DNA of 64,000 bases from Hydrogenophaga aromaticivorans (GTDB taxonomy: Bacteria > Pseudomonadota > Gammaproteobacteria > Burkholderiales > Burkholderiaceae_C). Location: positions 467,638 to 531,637 of the forward strand of contig NZ_VYGV01000006.1 in NCBI RefSeq assembly GCF_013387465.1, read 5' to 3'. The notes beneath the pieces are model-generated. The model saw nothing but the letters and a program-made list of their open reading frames with translations. It was not told the DNA's origin and made no database searches. Numbering within the stretch: position 1 is the stretch's first letter; each line of letters starts with the position of its first letter. The translations under genes and the position numbers were made by a program. Below are positions 45,780 through 60,267 of the stretch, in pieces.

Positions 45780-45782
45780 CAG
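45049..45782 (+). repeat. 734-bp direct repeat, left copy (3' end of prpD-type gene)
   Basis: The sequence from TGCAGGCGGCCC to GACACTAACAG recurs at 59478-60211 in the same orientation, an offset of 14,429 bp. By eye the copies differ at four positions, all in the first ~110 bp. The rest appears identical. The repeats enclose the whole bph region. Confidence 0.92.
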
Positions 45783-45851
45783 GCTGTTGAAATTCCCCGC
45801 GTAAACACTGTTGGCTCAGTTGCGCGGTGCTGATACCTTATGGACATTTGA

Positions 45852-46340
45852 GGCGAAGCAAGTAACATCCGAGAGACACTGGCCAGCCAAGTCCAGCAAA
45901 GGTACAGCGTTCGCGCCATGGTCCAAGTCTTGGGACGTTCCCCGAGCACCATCATCAGCCGGAAACTGCGGAGCAACGCACAGCCCGCAGACTACGCCAA
46001 CACTGCAGCTCGTACCTGTGCCCCGCAGCGCCGTCGACAATGCCGTCCGCCAAACAAGCTCCATCGCGATGGCATCCTGTTCGGTTTGATGCGCCACTTC
46101 TCTGGTCGCCTGAACAGATTGCCCTGACACCGGCTCCGCATCTTCCCCAAAGGCCATGAGCAGCGCGTGTCACACGAGGCAATCTACAACTGCATCTACG
46201 CCCAGCCCGTGGGCGAGCTCAAGCGCGAACTGACCGCCACCCAGCGTCACGCCCACACAAACCGCAACAAAGGAAAAGGCCGAAGAGCTCAGATACCTGA
46301 CATGGTGAGCATCCAGGTGCGTCCTGCCGAAGGGCACGCA
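45852..46340 (+). pseudogene. IS30-family transposase remnant
   Basis: Fragments in different frames resemble an IS30 transposase: RYSVRAMVQVLGRSPSTI (helix-turn-helix) near 45905, and SHEAIYNCIYAQPVGELKRE near 46170 followed by GKGRRAQIPDMVSI. The middle is deleted and the C-terminal catalytic part is missing. It lies right after the left prpD repeat and may have helped bring in the bph segment. About 200 bp to the next gene show nothing else. Confidence 0.7.
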
Positions 46341-46542
46341 CTTCTCAGGATACAGCCAGGAGCTGCTCGAATCAATTGTCGATCAGATCAACAACCTGGC
46401 CCCGGAATGGGCAGGGCGTACGATCCCCACTGGCGGTCTATCGGGAACTCCGGCGCAACAGCACACAAAATTCCACCCTCGTTCATTGAAACCCAGGGTG
46501 TTGCACTTCAGATTTGAATAAGCCCCGTTTTTTACGGCTTTT

Positions 46543-47916
46543 TCAGAACCTGTGTGAATAGGCCAGACCGATGCTGTCTTGGGCATGCTCTGCCCTTATC
46601 GGCGCGGATGTATTGGGCAAACTGGCGTTAGTCATCTTCTTCTTGAAGGAATGGGTCCAGGCAAAATCCAGCTTGCTTGCCGGCGAGAACTGATAAGAAA
46701 ACCCAGCCGAGCCGAACGTCGTCGTAATGCCAGGCATGACCGCCAGCATGGTCTCGGAACGCAGCGCCTGGGTCGTGAAACGGGCGCCACCTCGCAGCGT
46801 CCACTTGCCGGTTTGGTAAGCGGCTCCGAGCGACAGGGCGGTCTGATCCTTGAAATTTAACGGCAACAATATGTCGATATTGGCGCCGCTATCCGCCACA
46901 AACCCGACATTGATGTTCTTCATGGCGTCCTTCCAGAAGATCCGGGAGACGTCGGCAGCAATCATCCATTTCTCATTCAACCGGTGGCTTATGCCAAGAT
47001 TCAATTGCGCCGGCGTTTGAAAGTCACGCACGCTGATCATGCCTTTGAGCGGAACCTGTCCGGCCACGGCGTCGATCGCAGTCAGGGTGGCATCACCTTT
47101 CATGTCACCTATGCGGCTCTTCATGGAATACGCAGCACCCAGAACCGTCTCTTTGGAGGCCTTGTAGGTCAGCCCCAAGCGCCCGCCAATACCCCAAGCA
47201 TCAGCACCACTTGCCACGGGCTGGTTCTTGGTAAAGCTTAAATGCGCACCGCGCAAGTCAGGCAAGCCCCCGAGCACGGGCACAAGGCTACCGCTCGCGC
47301 GGCCCGATCCGATCAGCGAACCAACCTGATCCGCGCCAAGCAGCATCTCGAGGTTCATGGCCTGCCACATCACATCGAGACTTGCACCCACGGTCAGCTT
47401 GTCATCGACTTCGTAGCTCGCCGCAAAGGGAATGTTCAAGGTCAGCAGGCGACTCGAGTTCTCGAGCCCGGTAGCCAGGCCACCGGTGGCGCGGGAAAGA
47501 AAACTGCTGTTTCCATATTCTGTTCCAACCCCACCTTGCGGAAAGAGACCGACGCCAAGCGCCAAGGAGCCGCTGCGATGGGTATAGGCCAATTGGGGTG
47601 CGGCATAGGGGCCGCGGTTGTTGGAGTGAGTCTTGGAGCGGGCAACCTCCCCTGTCTCTGGGTTCCTGATTAAAAGGTCAGCAAAAATGAAATCCATGCC
47701 GAGATGGAACTCCGACCCTTGGGGCATCAGCGACAGTGTCGCCGGATTGGTCATCATGCCGGCAGCACCCACGTCGAACGCGGTGGCAGCACCGCCCATC
47801 GCCGCCGACACCGGGCCATGCCCAACGAACCGAAAAACGTCGCTGACCGCCAGTGCCGACTGAGATGTGATTGCCAATACACCCACAGTGATCGGGCCAA
47901 TAAATCCATGTTTCAT
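46543..47916 (-). CDS. FadL/TodX-type outer-membrane hydrophobic-compound porin
   Basis: The 457-residue protein has a signal peptide (MKHGFIGPITVGVLAITSQSALA) and the FadL start AMGGAATAFDVGAAGMMTNPA. Many amphipathic strands follow, with a terminal aromatic residue (AYSHRF). Relatives such as TodX, TbuX and XylN admit aromatic hydrocarbons. It lies 85 bp downstream of bphD on the same strand, so it probably serves biphenyl uptake. Confidence 0.85.
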   Translation of the reverse strand: MKHGFIGPITVGVLAITSQSALAVSDVFRFVGHGPVSAAMGGAATAFDVGAAGMMTNPATLSLMPQGSEFHLGMDFIFADLLIRNPETGEVARSKTHSNNRGPYAAPQLAYTHRSGSLALGVGLFPQGGVGTEYGNSSFLSRATGGLATGLENSSRLLTLNIPFAASYEVDDKLTVGASLDVMWQAMNLEMLLGADQVGSLIGSGRASGSLVPVLGGLPDLRGAHLSFTKNQPVASGADAWGIGGRLGLTYKASKETVLGAAYSMKSRIGDMKGDATLTAIDAVAGQVPLKGMISVRDFQTPAQLNLGISHRLNEKWMIAADVSRIFWKDAMKNINVGFVADSGANIDILLPLNFKDQTALSLGAAYQTGKWTLRGGARFTTQALRSETMLAVMPGITTTFGSAGFSYQFSPASKLDFAWTHSFKKKMTNASLPNTSAPIRAEHAQDSIGLAYSHRF

Positions 47917-48001
47917 TTTGTCTCCTTAAAAATAATTAACTCTTTAACGAACAAGCATCTCTATTGGCCCGCCCATCCATAGAACGGGCAAGGCTTGCAC
48001 C

Positions 48002-48865
<864 letters not shown>

Positions 48866-48932
48866 TTATCCTTTAAGTGAATGGAGTGAAAACCAGTCAG
48901 GTGGCGCGCTTCATGCCGCGCCGGGTTTGAAT

Positions 48933-49973
48933 TCATGCGACGGTCAAGGTCAGCCCACGTTCACGCGCCATGGTCATGGCGGTGTCTTCGATCATGTCTT
49001 CCTGCCCGCCAACCATGCCGCGCCGTCCCAGTTCGACCAGGATGTCGCGCGCCGGCACGCCGTACTTCGCACTGGCGCGTTTGGCAAACAGCAGGAAGCT
49101 CGAATAGACCCCGGCATAGCCCAGCGTGAGCGAGTCGCGGTCGATGCGGATGATGTGGTCCATGATCGGCACCACCAGGTCTTCGGCCACGTCCTGGATC
49201 TTGAACACATCGACCCCGGTCTCGATCCCCATGCGCGCGCACACGGCGATGAACACCTCCATCGGTGTGTTGCCGGCACCGGCGCCCAGGCCAGCGGCGG
49301 CGGCATCGATGCGGGTGGCTCCGGCCTCAATCGCGGCGATCGAGTTGGCAACGCCCATGGCCAGGTTATGGTGGCCGTGAAAGCCCAGTTCGGTCTCGGG
49401 CTTGAGCGCGGCGCGCACGGCACTCAGGCGCGCTTTCACGTCGTCGGGCAGCATGTAGCCGGCCGAGTCGGTGACGTAGATGCAGTTGGCGCCGTAGCCT
49501 TGCATCAAGAGTGCCTGGCTGACCAGTTTTTCCGGGCTGGCCATGTGCGCCATCATCAAGAAGCCCACGGTGTCCAGACCCAGCTTGCGCGATTGGGTGA
49601 TGTGCTGCTCCGACACGTCGGCTTCGGTGCAGTGGGTGGCGACGCGGATGGTGGCCACGCCCAGGTCTTTGGCCATCAGGAGGTGCTCGACGGTGCCGAT
49701 GCCGGGGATCAGCAGTGCGCTGACCTTGGCCTGCTTCATCAGCGGAATCACGGCGCCCAGGTATTCCTCGTCGCTGTGCGCCGGAAAGCCGTAGTTGACG
49801 GAGCTGCCGCCCAGGCCGTCGCCGTGGGTGACTTCGATCAGCGGCACGCCGGCGGCGTCCAGGCCGCAGGCAATGCTCTTCATTTGCTCCAGCGTCATCA
49901 GGTGGCGCTTGGGGTGCATGCCGTCACGCAGCGTCATGTCGTGAACGCTGACTTTTTTGCCTTGTAGCTTCAT
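48933..49973 (-). CDS. bphI: 4-hydroxy-2-oxovalerate aldolase BphI
   Basis: The 346-residue aldolase has the HMGL-type start [19 protein letters not shown] and metal-site [12 protein letters not shown]. It splits 4-hydroxy-2-oxovalerate into pyruvate and acetaldehyde and channels acetaldehyde to BphJ. The ATG at 49973 begins MKLQGKK; a longer open frame upstream overlaps bphJ. It lies 19 bp after bphJ. Confidence 0.94.
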   Translation of the reverse strand: MKLQGKKVSVHDMTLRDGMHPKRHLMTLEQMKSIACGLDAAGVPLIEVTHGDGLGGSSVNYGFPAHSDEEYLGAVIPLMKQAKVSALLIPGIGTVEHLLMAKDLGVATIRVATHCTEADVSEQHITQSRKLGLDTVGFLMMAHMASPEKLVSQALLMQGYGANCIYVTDSAGYMLPDDVKARLSAVRAALKPETELGFHGHHNLAMGVANSIAAIEAGATRIDAAAAGLGAGAGNTPMEVFIAVCARMGIETGVDVFKIQDVAEDLVVPIMDHIIRIDRDSLTLGYAGVYSSFLLFAKRASAKYGVPARDILVELGRRGMVGGQEDMIEDTAMTMARERGLTLTVA

Positions 49974-49992
49974 GGTGGTTCTCTTGAGTGGT

Positions 49993-50907
49993 TCAGGCGT
50001 GGACGGGCTTGAGCGTGAGCCGACCGGCGATGATTTCTTCGGCAAACATCTCGGCGGTGCGGGCCGCAGCGGCGGTCATGATGTCGAGGTTGCCGGCGTA
50101 CTTGGGCAGGTAGTCGCCCAGGCCTTCGACTTCGAGGTAGACCGAGACGCGCTTGCCGTCGAACACCGGGCCGTTGACCAGCTTGTAGCCGGGCACGTAC
50201 TTCTGCACCTCTTTGATCATGGCGTGGATGGACTCGGTGATCTTTGGCTGGTCGGGTTCGCTCTCCAGCAGGCAGTGCACGGTGTCGCGCATGATCAGCG
50301 GCGGCTCGGCCGGGTTGAGGATGATGATGGCCTTGCCCTTTTTGGCGCCACCCACCTTTTCCACAGCGCCGGCGGTGGTGCGGGTGAATTCGTCGATGTT
50401 CTTGCGGGTGCCCGGGCCGGCGGACTTGCTCGACACCGTGGCCACAATTTCGCCGTAGGCCACCGGCTGCACGCGGCTGACGGCCGCGACCATGGGGATG
50501 GTGGCCTGGCCGCCGCAGGTGACCATGTTGACGTTCATCTCGCCTTTGCCGACATGTTCCTTGAGGTTGACCGGCGGCACGCAGAACGGGCCGATGGCCG
50601 CGGGCGTGAGGTCGATCATGAGGGCACCTTCGGCGTTGACCTTGCGCGAGTTCTCGGCGTGCACGTAGGCGCTGGTGGCGTCGAAGACGATCTGCACGCC
50701 GTCGGCCTGCATGTGGGGAATCAGACCGTCAACACCGTCAGCGGTGGTCTTGATGCCCATCTCGCGGGCGCGCTTCAAGCCGTCGGATTCCGGGTCGATG
50801 CCGACCATCCAGACCGGCTCCAATACCGCGCTGCGCTGCAGCTTGGCCAGCAGATCGGTGCCGATGTTGCCGGGGCCGATCAGGGCGCATTTGATTTTTT
50901 TTGTCAT
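49993..50907 (-). CDS. bphJ: Acylating acetaldehyde dehydrogenase BphJ
   Basis: The 304-residue enzyme converts acetaldehyde, NAD+ and CoA to acetyl-CoA. The nucleotide-binding motif [10 protein letters not shown] is at residues 11-20 and the catalytic Cys131 is in [10 protein letters not shown]. It forms a channeling complex with BphI. It lies 20 bp after bphH. Confidence 0.95.
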   Translation of the reverse strand: MTKKIKCALIGPGNIGTDLLAKLQRSAVLEPVWMVGIDPESDGLKRAREMGIKTTADGVDGLIPHMQADGVQIVFDATSAYVHAENSRKVNAEGALMIDLTPAAIGPFCVPPVNLKEHVGKGEMNVNMVTCGGQATIPMVAAVSRVQPVAYGEIVATVSSKSAGPGTRKNIDEFTRTTAGAVEKVGGAKKGKAIIILNPAEPPLIMRDTVHCLLESEPDQPKITESIHAMIKEVQKYVPGYKLVNGPVFDGKRVSVYLEVEGLGDYLPKYAGNLDIMTAAAARTAEMFAEEIIAGRLTLKPVHA

Positions 50908-50927
50908 GTGCTGAATGTCCGGAAAAG

Positions 50928-51710
50928 TCAGTGAAAACGCACCGAGCAGTCGCCGATGCCGCCGATGCTGATGCGGAAGTGGTCGCCGGCCTGGGCCGGG
51001 AACATGGCGGCCAGCGCGCCGGAGAGAATCACCTCGCCGGCCTTCAGACCGATGCCCAGGCGGCCCAGGGTGTTGGCCAGCCAGGCCACGGCATTGACCG
51101 GCGAACCCAGCGCGGCGGCGCCGGCGCCGGTGGCAATGATCTCGCCGTTTTTCTCCAGCACCATGCCGCAGGTCTTCAGATCGATCTTGCGCGGGTCGAC
51201 GGCGGTGCTGCCGAGCACGAACATGCCGCAGGAGGCGTTGTCGGCCACGGTGTCCTGGATCTTGATTTTCCAGTCGCGGATGCGCGAGTCAACGATCTCG
51301 AAGCAGGGCATGACAAAGTCGGTGGCAGCCAGCACGTCGGCGTTGGTGACGCCGGGGCCCATGAGGTCCTTTTTCAGGACAAAGGCGATTTCCCCTTCGG
51401 CCTTGGGTTGGATCAGGGAGGACATGGCGATGCTGCCGCCGTCGCTGACGATCATGCCGTCCAGCATGTAGCCGAAGTCGGGCTGGTAGACGCCCAGCAT
51501 GTTCATCACGGCCGCGCTAGTGACGCCGATTTTCTTTCCGACAACGCGCTCGCCGGCCTGCAGGCGGCGCGAGATCATGCGCTGCTGGATGTGGTAGGCG
51601 TGCTCGATGGTGATGTCGGGATGGCGGCTGGTCAGCGGCTCGACCACGGTGCGCGCGCACAGGGCGCTGTAGAGCTCGTCGCCCAGGGTTTCGATCAGTT
51701 CAGGGGTCAT
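50928..51710 (-). CDS. bphH: 2-hydroxypenta-2,4-dienoate hydratase BphH
   Basis: The 260-residue protein is of the MhpD/DmpE hydratase family and makes 4-hydroxy-2-oxovalerate. Typical segments are [25 protein letters not shown]-like [10 protein letters not shown] and [16 protein letters not shown]. It is the first of three lower-pathway genes, 87 bp after bphK. Confidence 0.92.
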   Translation of the reverse strand: MTPELIETLGDELYSALCARTVVEPLTSRHPDITIEHAYHIQQRMISRRLQAGERVVGKKIGVTSAAVMNMLGVYQPDFGYMLDGMIVSDGGSIAMSSLIQPKAEGEIAFVLKKDLMGPGVTNADVLAATDFVMPCFEIVDSRIRDWKIKIQDTVADNASCGMFVLGSTAVDPRKIDLKTCGMVLEKNGEIIATGAGAAALGSPVNAVAWLANTLGRLGIGLKAGEVILSGALAAMFPAQAGDHFRISIGGIGDCSVRFH

Positions 51711-51797
51711 GTCGGTTCGGATTTTCCAGAAATAGTTGGCGCATGTTTTGGGCGGCAGTGCGCCGAGCGGGCCGCTTCAGCGGCCTTGGGAGCCTGT

Positions 51798-52409
51798 TCA
51801 GCCCTTGATCAAGCCTTCGGCTCGCAGTGCTGCCTGCACCGCTTCGCGGCCTCCGACTCGGCCCATGAAGGCCTGCAGCGCGGGCCAGGGCGAAAGATCA
51901 AGGTTGACATAGGCGCCCCAACCGAGCACGACCAACAGATAGATGTCAGCCACGCTCAATTGATCGCCCAGCAGATAAGGCGCACGCTCGAGTTGCCGCG
52001 CCACTTGCCCCAGCCGGGCGTTCAGGGTCTGCCGCACCGCGTTTTTCCAGTCCTCGCTGGCGGCAGGGTTGAACAGCGGGCTGAAGCTCTTGTGCAGTTC
52101 GGTCGAGATGAAGTTCAACCATTGCTGCAAGTGGTAGCGCTCAAAGCTGCCGTTGGCCGGCGCCAGTAGCTTGCCGGGCACCTGATCGGCCACGTATTGC
52201 AGGATGGCGGGGCCTTCGGCCAGCATGCGGCCGTCGTCAAGCTGCAGACAAGGCACGTAGCCGAACGGGTTGATTTCAAGGTAGTCCTGCCCGGAGGCAG
52301 TCTTCTTGCTCGCCAGATCGACCTGTACCAACTCGAAGTTCAGGCCCGCCTCGCGCAACGCAATGTGCGGTGACAGGGAGCAGGCGCCAGGACTGTAGTA
52401 AAGCTTCAT
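51798..52409 (-). CDS. bphK: Glutathione S-transferase BphK
   Basis: The 203-residue protein starts MKLYYSPGACSLSPHIALRE with Cys10, the active-site region of beta-class GSTs, and has the C-terminal helix GDQLSVADIYLLVVLGW. BphK of LB400 can dechlorinate chlorinated biphenyl-pathway intermediates. GGAGTCCC precedes the ATG; the open frame upstream overlaps bphC and is not used. It lies between bphC and bphH, as in LB400. Confidence 0.93.
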   Translation of the reverse strand: MKLYYSPGACSLSPHIALREAGLNFELVQVDLASKKTASGQDYLEINPFGYVPCLQLDDGRMLAEGPAILQYVADQVPGKLLAPANGSFERYHLQQWLNFISTELHKSFSPLFNPAASEDWKNAVRQTLNARLGQVARQLERAPYLLGDQLSVADIYLLVVLGWGAYVNLDLSPWPALQAFMGRVGGREAVQAALRAEGLIKG

Positions 52410-52440
52410 GCAGGGACTCCCATGATGTTCAGGTTGCTGT

Positions 52441-53319
52441 TCATGGTTTGTTGCGCACCGACTTGTGGCCCCACATGCTCGGACTGTCGTGCCGTGCCAC
52501 CACCCAGGAGCGGTCCACGGTGCGGGCGCCCCAGCCGTACTCGACCTCGACTCCGGACGGGGTCGCTGCATAGAACGACACCATATGGTCGTTGGTGTGG
52601 CACCCCAGCGTGGAGGTGATCAAGCCGTCAGCGTCAACCCGGTCAAACGCAAAACCGACGTCATTGAGCGACGAGACTTCGAGCATGAAGTGGTGAATGC
52701 GCTTGGGCAGCGGAAAAGCTGCGATCGCGAGAGTGTGGTGGCGTTCGTTACAGTGCAAAAAATACGCCGGAACCGTCACGTCCGGTCCCATTTTCATGTC
52801 GATGACGTCCGACAACTGGAAGCCGAGCACCTGCGTATAAAACGCCAGCGCCTTGTCCGAATCCGGAACGCAGCGCACGAAATGACCCAGCCCTTGCTCC
52901 CCGGTCAAGAAACCCGACACCGCTGCAGCGGGCATGAACGGCTTTTCGAACACCTCGCTGGCGCCGTAATAAATCTCCAAGGGCAGGCCAAAAGGATCGG
53001 CAAACGAGATCAATCCCATGACACCGCGGCGCCTGGCCATCGAGGCATCTCCCGAGGTGACTGCGATACCGGCCTGTTTGAGTTTTTCGGTCATCTGGGC
53101 CAGCCCAGCCGCATCGGCCACCTCGTAGCCCGCGTAGGCCAAATCATCAACTTCGCCCGGCTGAACGGCAATCCGCCAGGCTCTCGAATCGATGCGGAAC
53201 AGGCTGCCGTCATCGGTGGCACCCGCTTCCATCAGGCCCAGTTTTTGCGTCAGAAACGAACGCCAAGCGGACACATCCTTGACAGCAAATCCCATGTACC
53301 CCAAGCTTTTGATACTCAT
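52441..53319 (-). CDS. bphC: 2,3-dihydroxybiphenyl 1,2-dioxygenase BphC
   Basis: The 292-residue extradiol dioxygenase opens the ring of 2,3-dihydroxybiphenyl. The Fe(II) ligands are His146 (GHFVRC), His210 (RIHHFMLE) and Glu260 (VEVEYGW), numbered as in LB400 BphC. Two homologous modules are visible. It lies 21 bp after bphB. Confidence 0.95.
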   Translation of the reverse strand: MSIKSLGYMGFAVKDVSAWRSFLTQKLGLMEAGATDDGSLFRIDSRAWRIAVQPGEVDDLAYAGYEVADAAGLAQMTEKLKQAGIAVTSGDASMARRRGVMGLISFADPFGLPLEIYYGASEVFEKPFMPAAAVSGFLTGEQGLGHFVRCVPDSDKALAFYTQVLGFQLSDVIDMKMGPDVTVPAYFLHCNERHHTLAIAAFPLPKRIHHFMLEVSSLNDVGFAFDRVDADGLITSTLGCHTNDHMVSFYAATPSGVEVEYGWGARTVDRSWVVARHDSPSMWGHKSVRNKP

Positions 53320-53340
53320 CTCTGTCTCCTTCGTCGAAGT

Positions 53341-54219
<879 letters not shown>

Positions 54220-54222
54220 TCA

Positions 54223-55886
<1,664 letters not shown>

Positions 55887-55895
55887 TCAATGTCC

Positions 55896-56303
55896 TCAGC
55901 GATTCGACGCCACGGCACGCCAGGCAAGCAGGCCCCAGCCAATCCACATCACATGGATCGCCAACGTGACAAGCCCGAACCACAAGGCCTCGTGACTCCA
56001 CACGATGCTGTAAAAATCCCACAGGCCATCGACAACTTCCGTTGCAATGACCACGGGAATGACGGCCTCATAGCGACCCGGGTCGCGTGCGCCCCACAAG
56101 GCGACGGCCCCGATGGCACCCAACTGAAGACCGACAACCGCCCAGGCATCTTGCAGCAAGGTGAAGATAGGCTCACCGACGTGCAGTTCGACGCCTGGGT
56201 ACATCGTGCCGAACAAACCCAAGGTGCTAAAAGGAAGCGTGCCAATGAGGTTGATGATGTAAAAAAGGCCGATGGCGATTAAAAACAGACGCACTTTCGT
56301 CAT
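55896..56303 (-). CDS. BphX-like membrane protein (orf3 of the bph operon)
   Basis: The 135-residue protein has four hydrophobic segments (starting VRLFLIAIGLFYIINLIG) and lies between bphA2 and bphA3. This is the place of orf3 in LB400 and KF707 and fits the BphX-like family. Its role is unknown and it is not needed for the known reactions. Confidence 0.83.
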   Translation of the reverse strand: MTKVRLFLIAIGLFYIINLIGTLPFSTLGLFGTMYPGVELHVGEPIFTLLQDAWAVVGLQLGAIGAVALWGARDPGRYEAVIPVVIATEVVDGLWDFYSIVWSHEALWFGLVTLAIHVMWIGWGLLAWRAVASNR

Positions 56304-56341
56304 GGCAGCTTCCTCGGTTCAGGCGGGTGCAGGTTGCTTGC

Positions 56342-56908
56342 TTAGAAGAAGATGCTCAGGTTGTTCGACAACAACGTGCTCTGGTCTAGCAGGATGGTAC
56401 GCTTGGCGATCTTGAAGCCAAGGCCGTTGTCGGCGCGGCGCAGCACATCCCGCCGCTCGCCCGCGAAGATGTCGACCTGGCGCTCCAAGCGATTGCGGTA
56501 GAGGATGAAGGCGGAACTCACTTCGAAGCTGTTGGGCTCAGCCGCCTCATTGATGAGGACATTGGAGACCAAGTGGCGCGTGCGGGACGGTGGGTTTTCC
56601 GCCCAGCCCAGTTCCGAGGTCACCTTGCGGATGCGACCGTACATGGTTTCATAGGTTTCGTCGAAATGAGCGAAATCTTGGTCGCCGGAATACTCGAGTT
56701 TGCTCTCCCGGAGCGTGCGGTTGGTGCGCAGCGGCATGAAGTAGCGGATGTCTTTTTCAAGCAGGGCAAACCAAGCCTCGTAAGCCCGGTGGTCGAGCAA
56801 CTGCGCTTCGCGGTAGTAAAACTGCTCAATCTCGTTCTGCAACTCGAGACCAACGGCCTTGCTTTGCCATTCAAATGTTTTGAAAAAATGGGGGGATGGG
56901 TTTGTCAT
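56342..56908 (-). CDS. bphA2: Biphenyl dioxygenase small (beta) subunit BphA2
   Basis: The 188-residue protein is the beta subunit of the A3B3 oxygenase. Family segments are [30 protein letters not shown] and [20 protein letters not shown]. The length equals that of LB400 BphE. A 118-bp gap separates it from bphA1. Confidence 0.95.
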   Translation of the reverse strand: MTNPSPHFFKTFEWQSKAVGLELQNEIEQFYYREAQLLDHRAYEAWFALLEKDIRYFMPLRTNRTLRESKLEYSGDQDFAHFDETYETMYGRIRKVTSELGWAENPPSRTRHLVSNVLINEAAEPNSFEVSSAFILYRNRLERQVDIFAGERRDVLRRADNGLGFKIAKRTILLDQSTLLSNNLSIFF

Positions 56909-57026
56909 GACTGCTTATCTCCTAGTGAATATCAGGGAGCGAAACCTCGGCGCGCTGTCGACACACGCACGTCCGCCCCATGATGAACTTTTCATCCGAT
57001 TGAAAGACTTAACGATTGCGCCCTGA

Positions 57027-58406
<1,380 letters not shown>

Positions 58407-58441
58407 TTAATATCTCCGTTGAAATACCCTTGGCAGGGCTG

Positions 58442-58481
58442 AAAAAATACCTAGCTTTTCCATCACACCAAAAAAATACCT
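58442..58481 (-). promoter_or_regulatory. Direct repeats upstream of bphA1
   Basis: On the - strand AGGTATTTTTT occurs twice, at 58471-58481 and 58442-58452, 29 bp apart, about three helical turns. A weaker GGGTATTTC follows at about 58421. They lie in the short gntR-bphA1 gap and may be activator binding sites or part of the bphA promoter. Confidence 0.45.
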
Positions 58482-58493
58482 GTGATGTTGGCG

Positions 58494-59231
58494 TCACCGC
58501 AACAAACCGAATTGCCGAACCACCAAAATCGATGACTCAATATGGGCCCGCAACAACTGAGTACAGCGCTCGACATCACGCGCGAGTACGCTGTCACGAA
58601 GTGCCAAGTGCTCCTCATGCACGTTTCTGGCAGGCTGGTTGTGCATTGCCGTCAATCGGCGGTAGCGCTCCATTTGCAAATACAGGATGGACAGGAACCG
58701 CTGGGTCCAGGCGGATGAACACGCTGAGATCAGGGCTTCGTGAAAGTCGCGGTTAGCTTGCTCCCACTGATTGAACAAGTGAACTGGATCGCGCATGGTG
58801 CGCTCGTCGAGGAGCGAGAGCCGGTGATACGAACTGACGACCCGCGCCTCCCATTCGGCGTCGCCATTCAGCACACTTTGGCGCAGCGCTTCGCACTCAA
58901 GCGCGATCCGCGTGGTTGCCAGATCACGCATGTCATCCAGAGACATGGGGGTCACATGAAATCCACGCTGGGCCTGCGTCTGCACCAGGTTATTGGCCAC
59001 CAGCAGGGAAAGCGCCTCCCGCACGGTCCCGCCGCTCACCTCATAGCGCGACTTGAGATCTTCAATGGCGAGTCTGGAGCCAGCAGCGAGTCGCCCCTCC
59101 ACGATGTCCGCCCGCAACCGCTGAAACGTCGCCTCAATCAGGCTTCGCACGCTCGCGCCAGGCGCTGGCGACGCATCCCCAAATGACTTGTCGCCCCCCA
59201 TGGTCTGGCTGTTTGGAGTTCTCGCATTCAT
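58494..59231 (-). CDS. GntR-family regulator of the bph operon (orf0/BphR1-like)
   Basis: With the ATG at 59231 it has 245 residues; the frame is open to 59345 and an ATG at 59201 is also possible. The N-terminal winged HTH reads LKSRYEVSGGTVREALSLL, and an FCD-type all-helical effector domain follows (LATTRIALECEALRQSVL, RDFHEALISAC). In LB400 and KF707 a GntR regulator lies in the same place and activates bph genes with a pathway intermediate. Confidence 0.87.
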   Translation of the reverse strand: MNARTPNSQTMGGDKSFGDASPAPGASVRSLIEATFQRLRADIVEGRLAAGSRLAIEDLKSRYEVSGGTVREALSLLVANNLVQTQAQRGFHVTPMSLDDMRDLATTRIALECEALRQSVLNGDAEWEARVVSSYHRLSLLDERTMRDPVHLFNQWEQANRDFHEALISACSSAWTQRFLSILYLQMERYRRLTAMHNQPARNVHEEHLALRDSVLARDVERCTQLLRAHIESSILVVRQFGLLR

Positions 59232-59316
59232 TGCATTTCTCACATGGTCATTACAGAAACTTCCCAACATTCCTGAACCGACTGACTCAGGATTCGGTAG
59301 CACGCGGCTCGTCATA

Positions 59317-59338
59317 ATGTCGATATTATTATCGACAT
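59317..59338. promoter_or_regulatory. Palindrome upstream of the GntR-type gene
   Basis: ATGTCGATA-TTAT-TATCGACAT is a perfect 9-4-9 palindrome about 85 bp before the preferred start. Size and position suit an operator for a dimeric GntR regulator controlling itself. The longest possible reading frame would begin inside it, which argues for the downstream start. Confidence 0.55.
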
Positions 59339-59477
59339 TCGACATATATGCCCAGTGAAAACCCTAGGTGTCTGCTCGGTCGCAGCGTTTTTTTGACAGC
59401 TACGCGGGAAGGCGGTTGGTAGGTGCGGTTAGCGATCTGGCTGTGTCCGGCGCCAGCGCAGCGTGTGAGGCAGCCGT

Positions 59478-60211
59478 TGCAGGCGGCCCAGTTGGCCGCG
59501 CGCGGCTTCACCAGCAGTGCCGATGCGATTGAATGTCCGCAAGGCCTCATCGCCACGCACGGTGGCACCGCATCGCTGGGAGCTGCGGTGGCCACGCCGA
59601 ACGGCGGCTGGCATCTGCGCCACAACCTGTTCAAGTTCCACGCCGCCTGTTATGGCACACATGCCGCCATTGAGGCCGCGAGCCACTTGCGCCTGCAACA
59701 CGCACTGCGGGTTGATGACGTGTGCCGCGTGACGGTGCGTGCCAGTTCCGCCTGCGAGGGTGTATGCAACATCGCGGAGCCGCGCACCGGGCTGGAGGCC
59801 AAGTTCAGTCTCCGTCACACGGTAGCGATGGCGCTGGCCGGGGTCGACACCGCCGGATTGGACGCGTTCAGTGACGAAGCCGTATACGCGCCCGAGGTGG
59901 TGGCGCTGCGTGATCGGGTGCAGGTTTTGCTCGCACCTCAATGCCCGGACCTCACCCTCAGCGAGGTGGTGATCGAGACTCAGAGCGGCACAGTGCTGCG
60001 CCAACGCTACGACAGTGGGCGCCCAGCCAGCGACCTGCTGGAGCAGCAGCAGCGCCTGGAGGAAAAGTTTCGCCTGCTGGTCAAGTCTGTGCTCATACCT
60101 GACGAGTGCGACGAGCTGATAGACCTGGTGGCACGGCTCGACGAACTGACCGACCTCTCGCCGCTGGCAGGCATGCTGGCTCGCCAAGCGTGCGCTGATC
60201 GACACTAACAG
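59478..60211 (+). repeat. 734-bp direct repeat, right copy (truncated prpD-type pseudogene)
   Basis: This is the 3' half of the MmgE/PrpD gene at 44367-45779, keeping its frame and stop but lacking the first ~228 residues. The upstream ~130 bp (59346-59477) hold no recognisable gene. It marks the right edge of the bph segment, after which the original CoA pathway resumes on the - strand. Confidence 0.92.
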
Positions 60212-60267
60212 CGTTTATTGGTGCGGGCAGGCTGGCGTGCGGAAAAAAAAGAGACGTGCAATACCCC

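Noticed and set aside
59423..60208. The right prpD repeat as a separate functional gene
   Set aside because: It lacks the first half of the protein and its upstream sequence shows no promoter or start typical of the family. It is a truncated duplicate.
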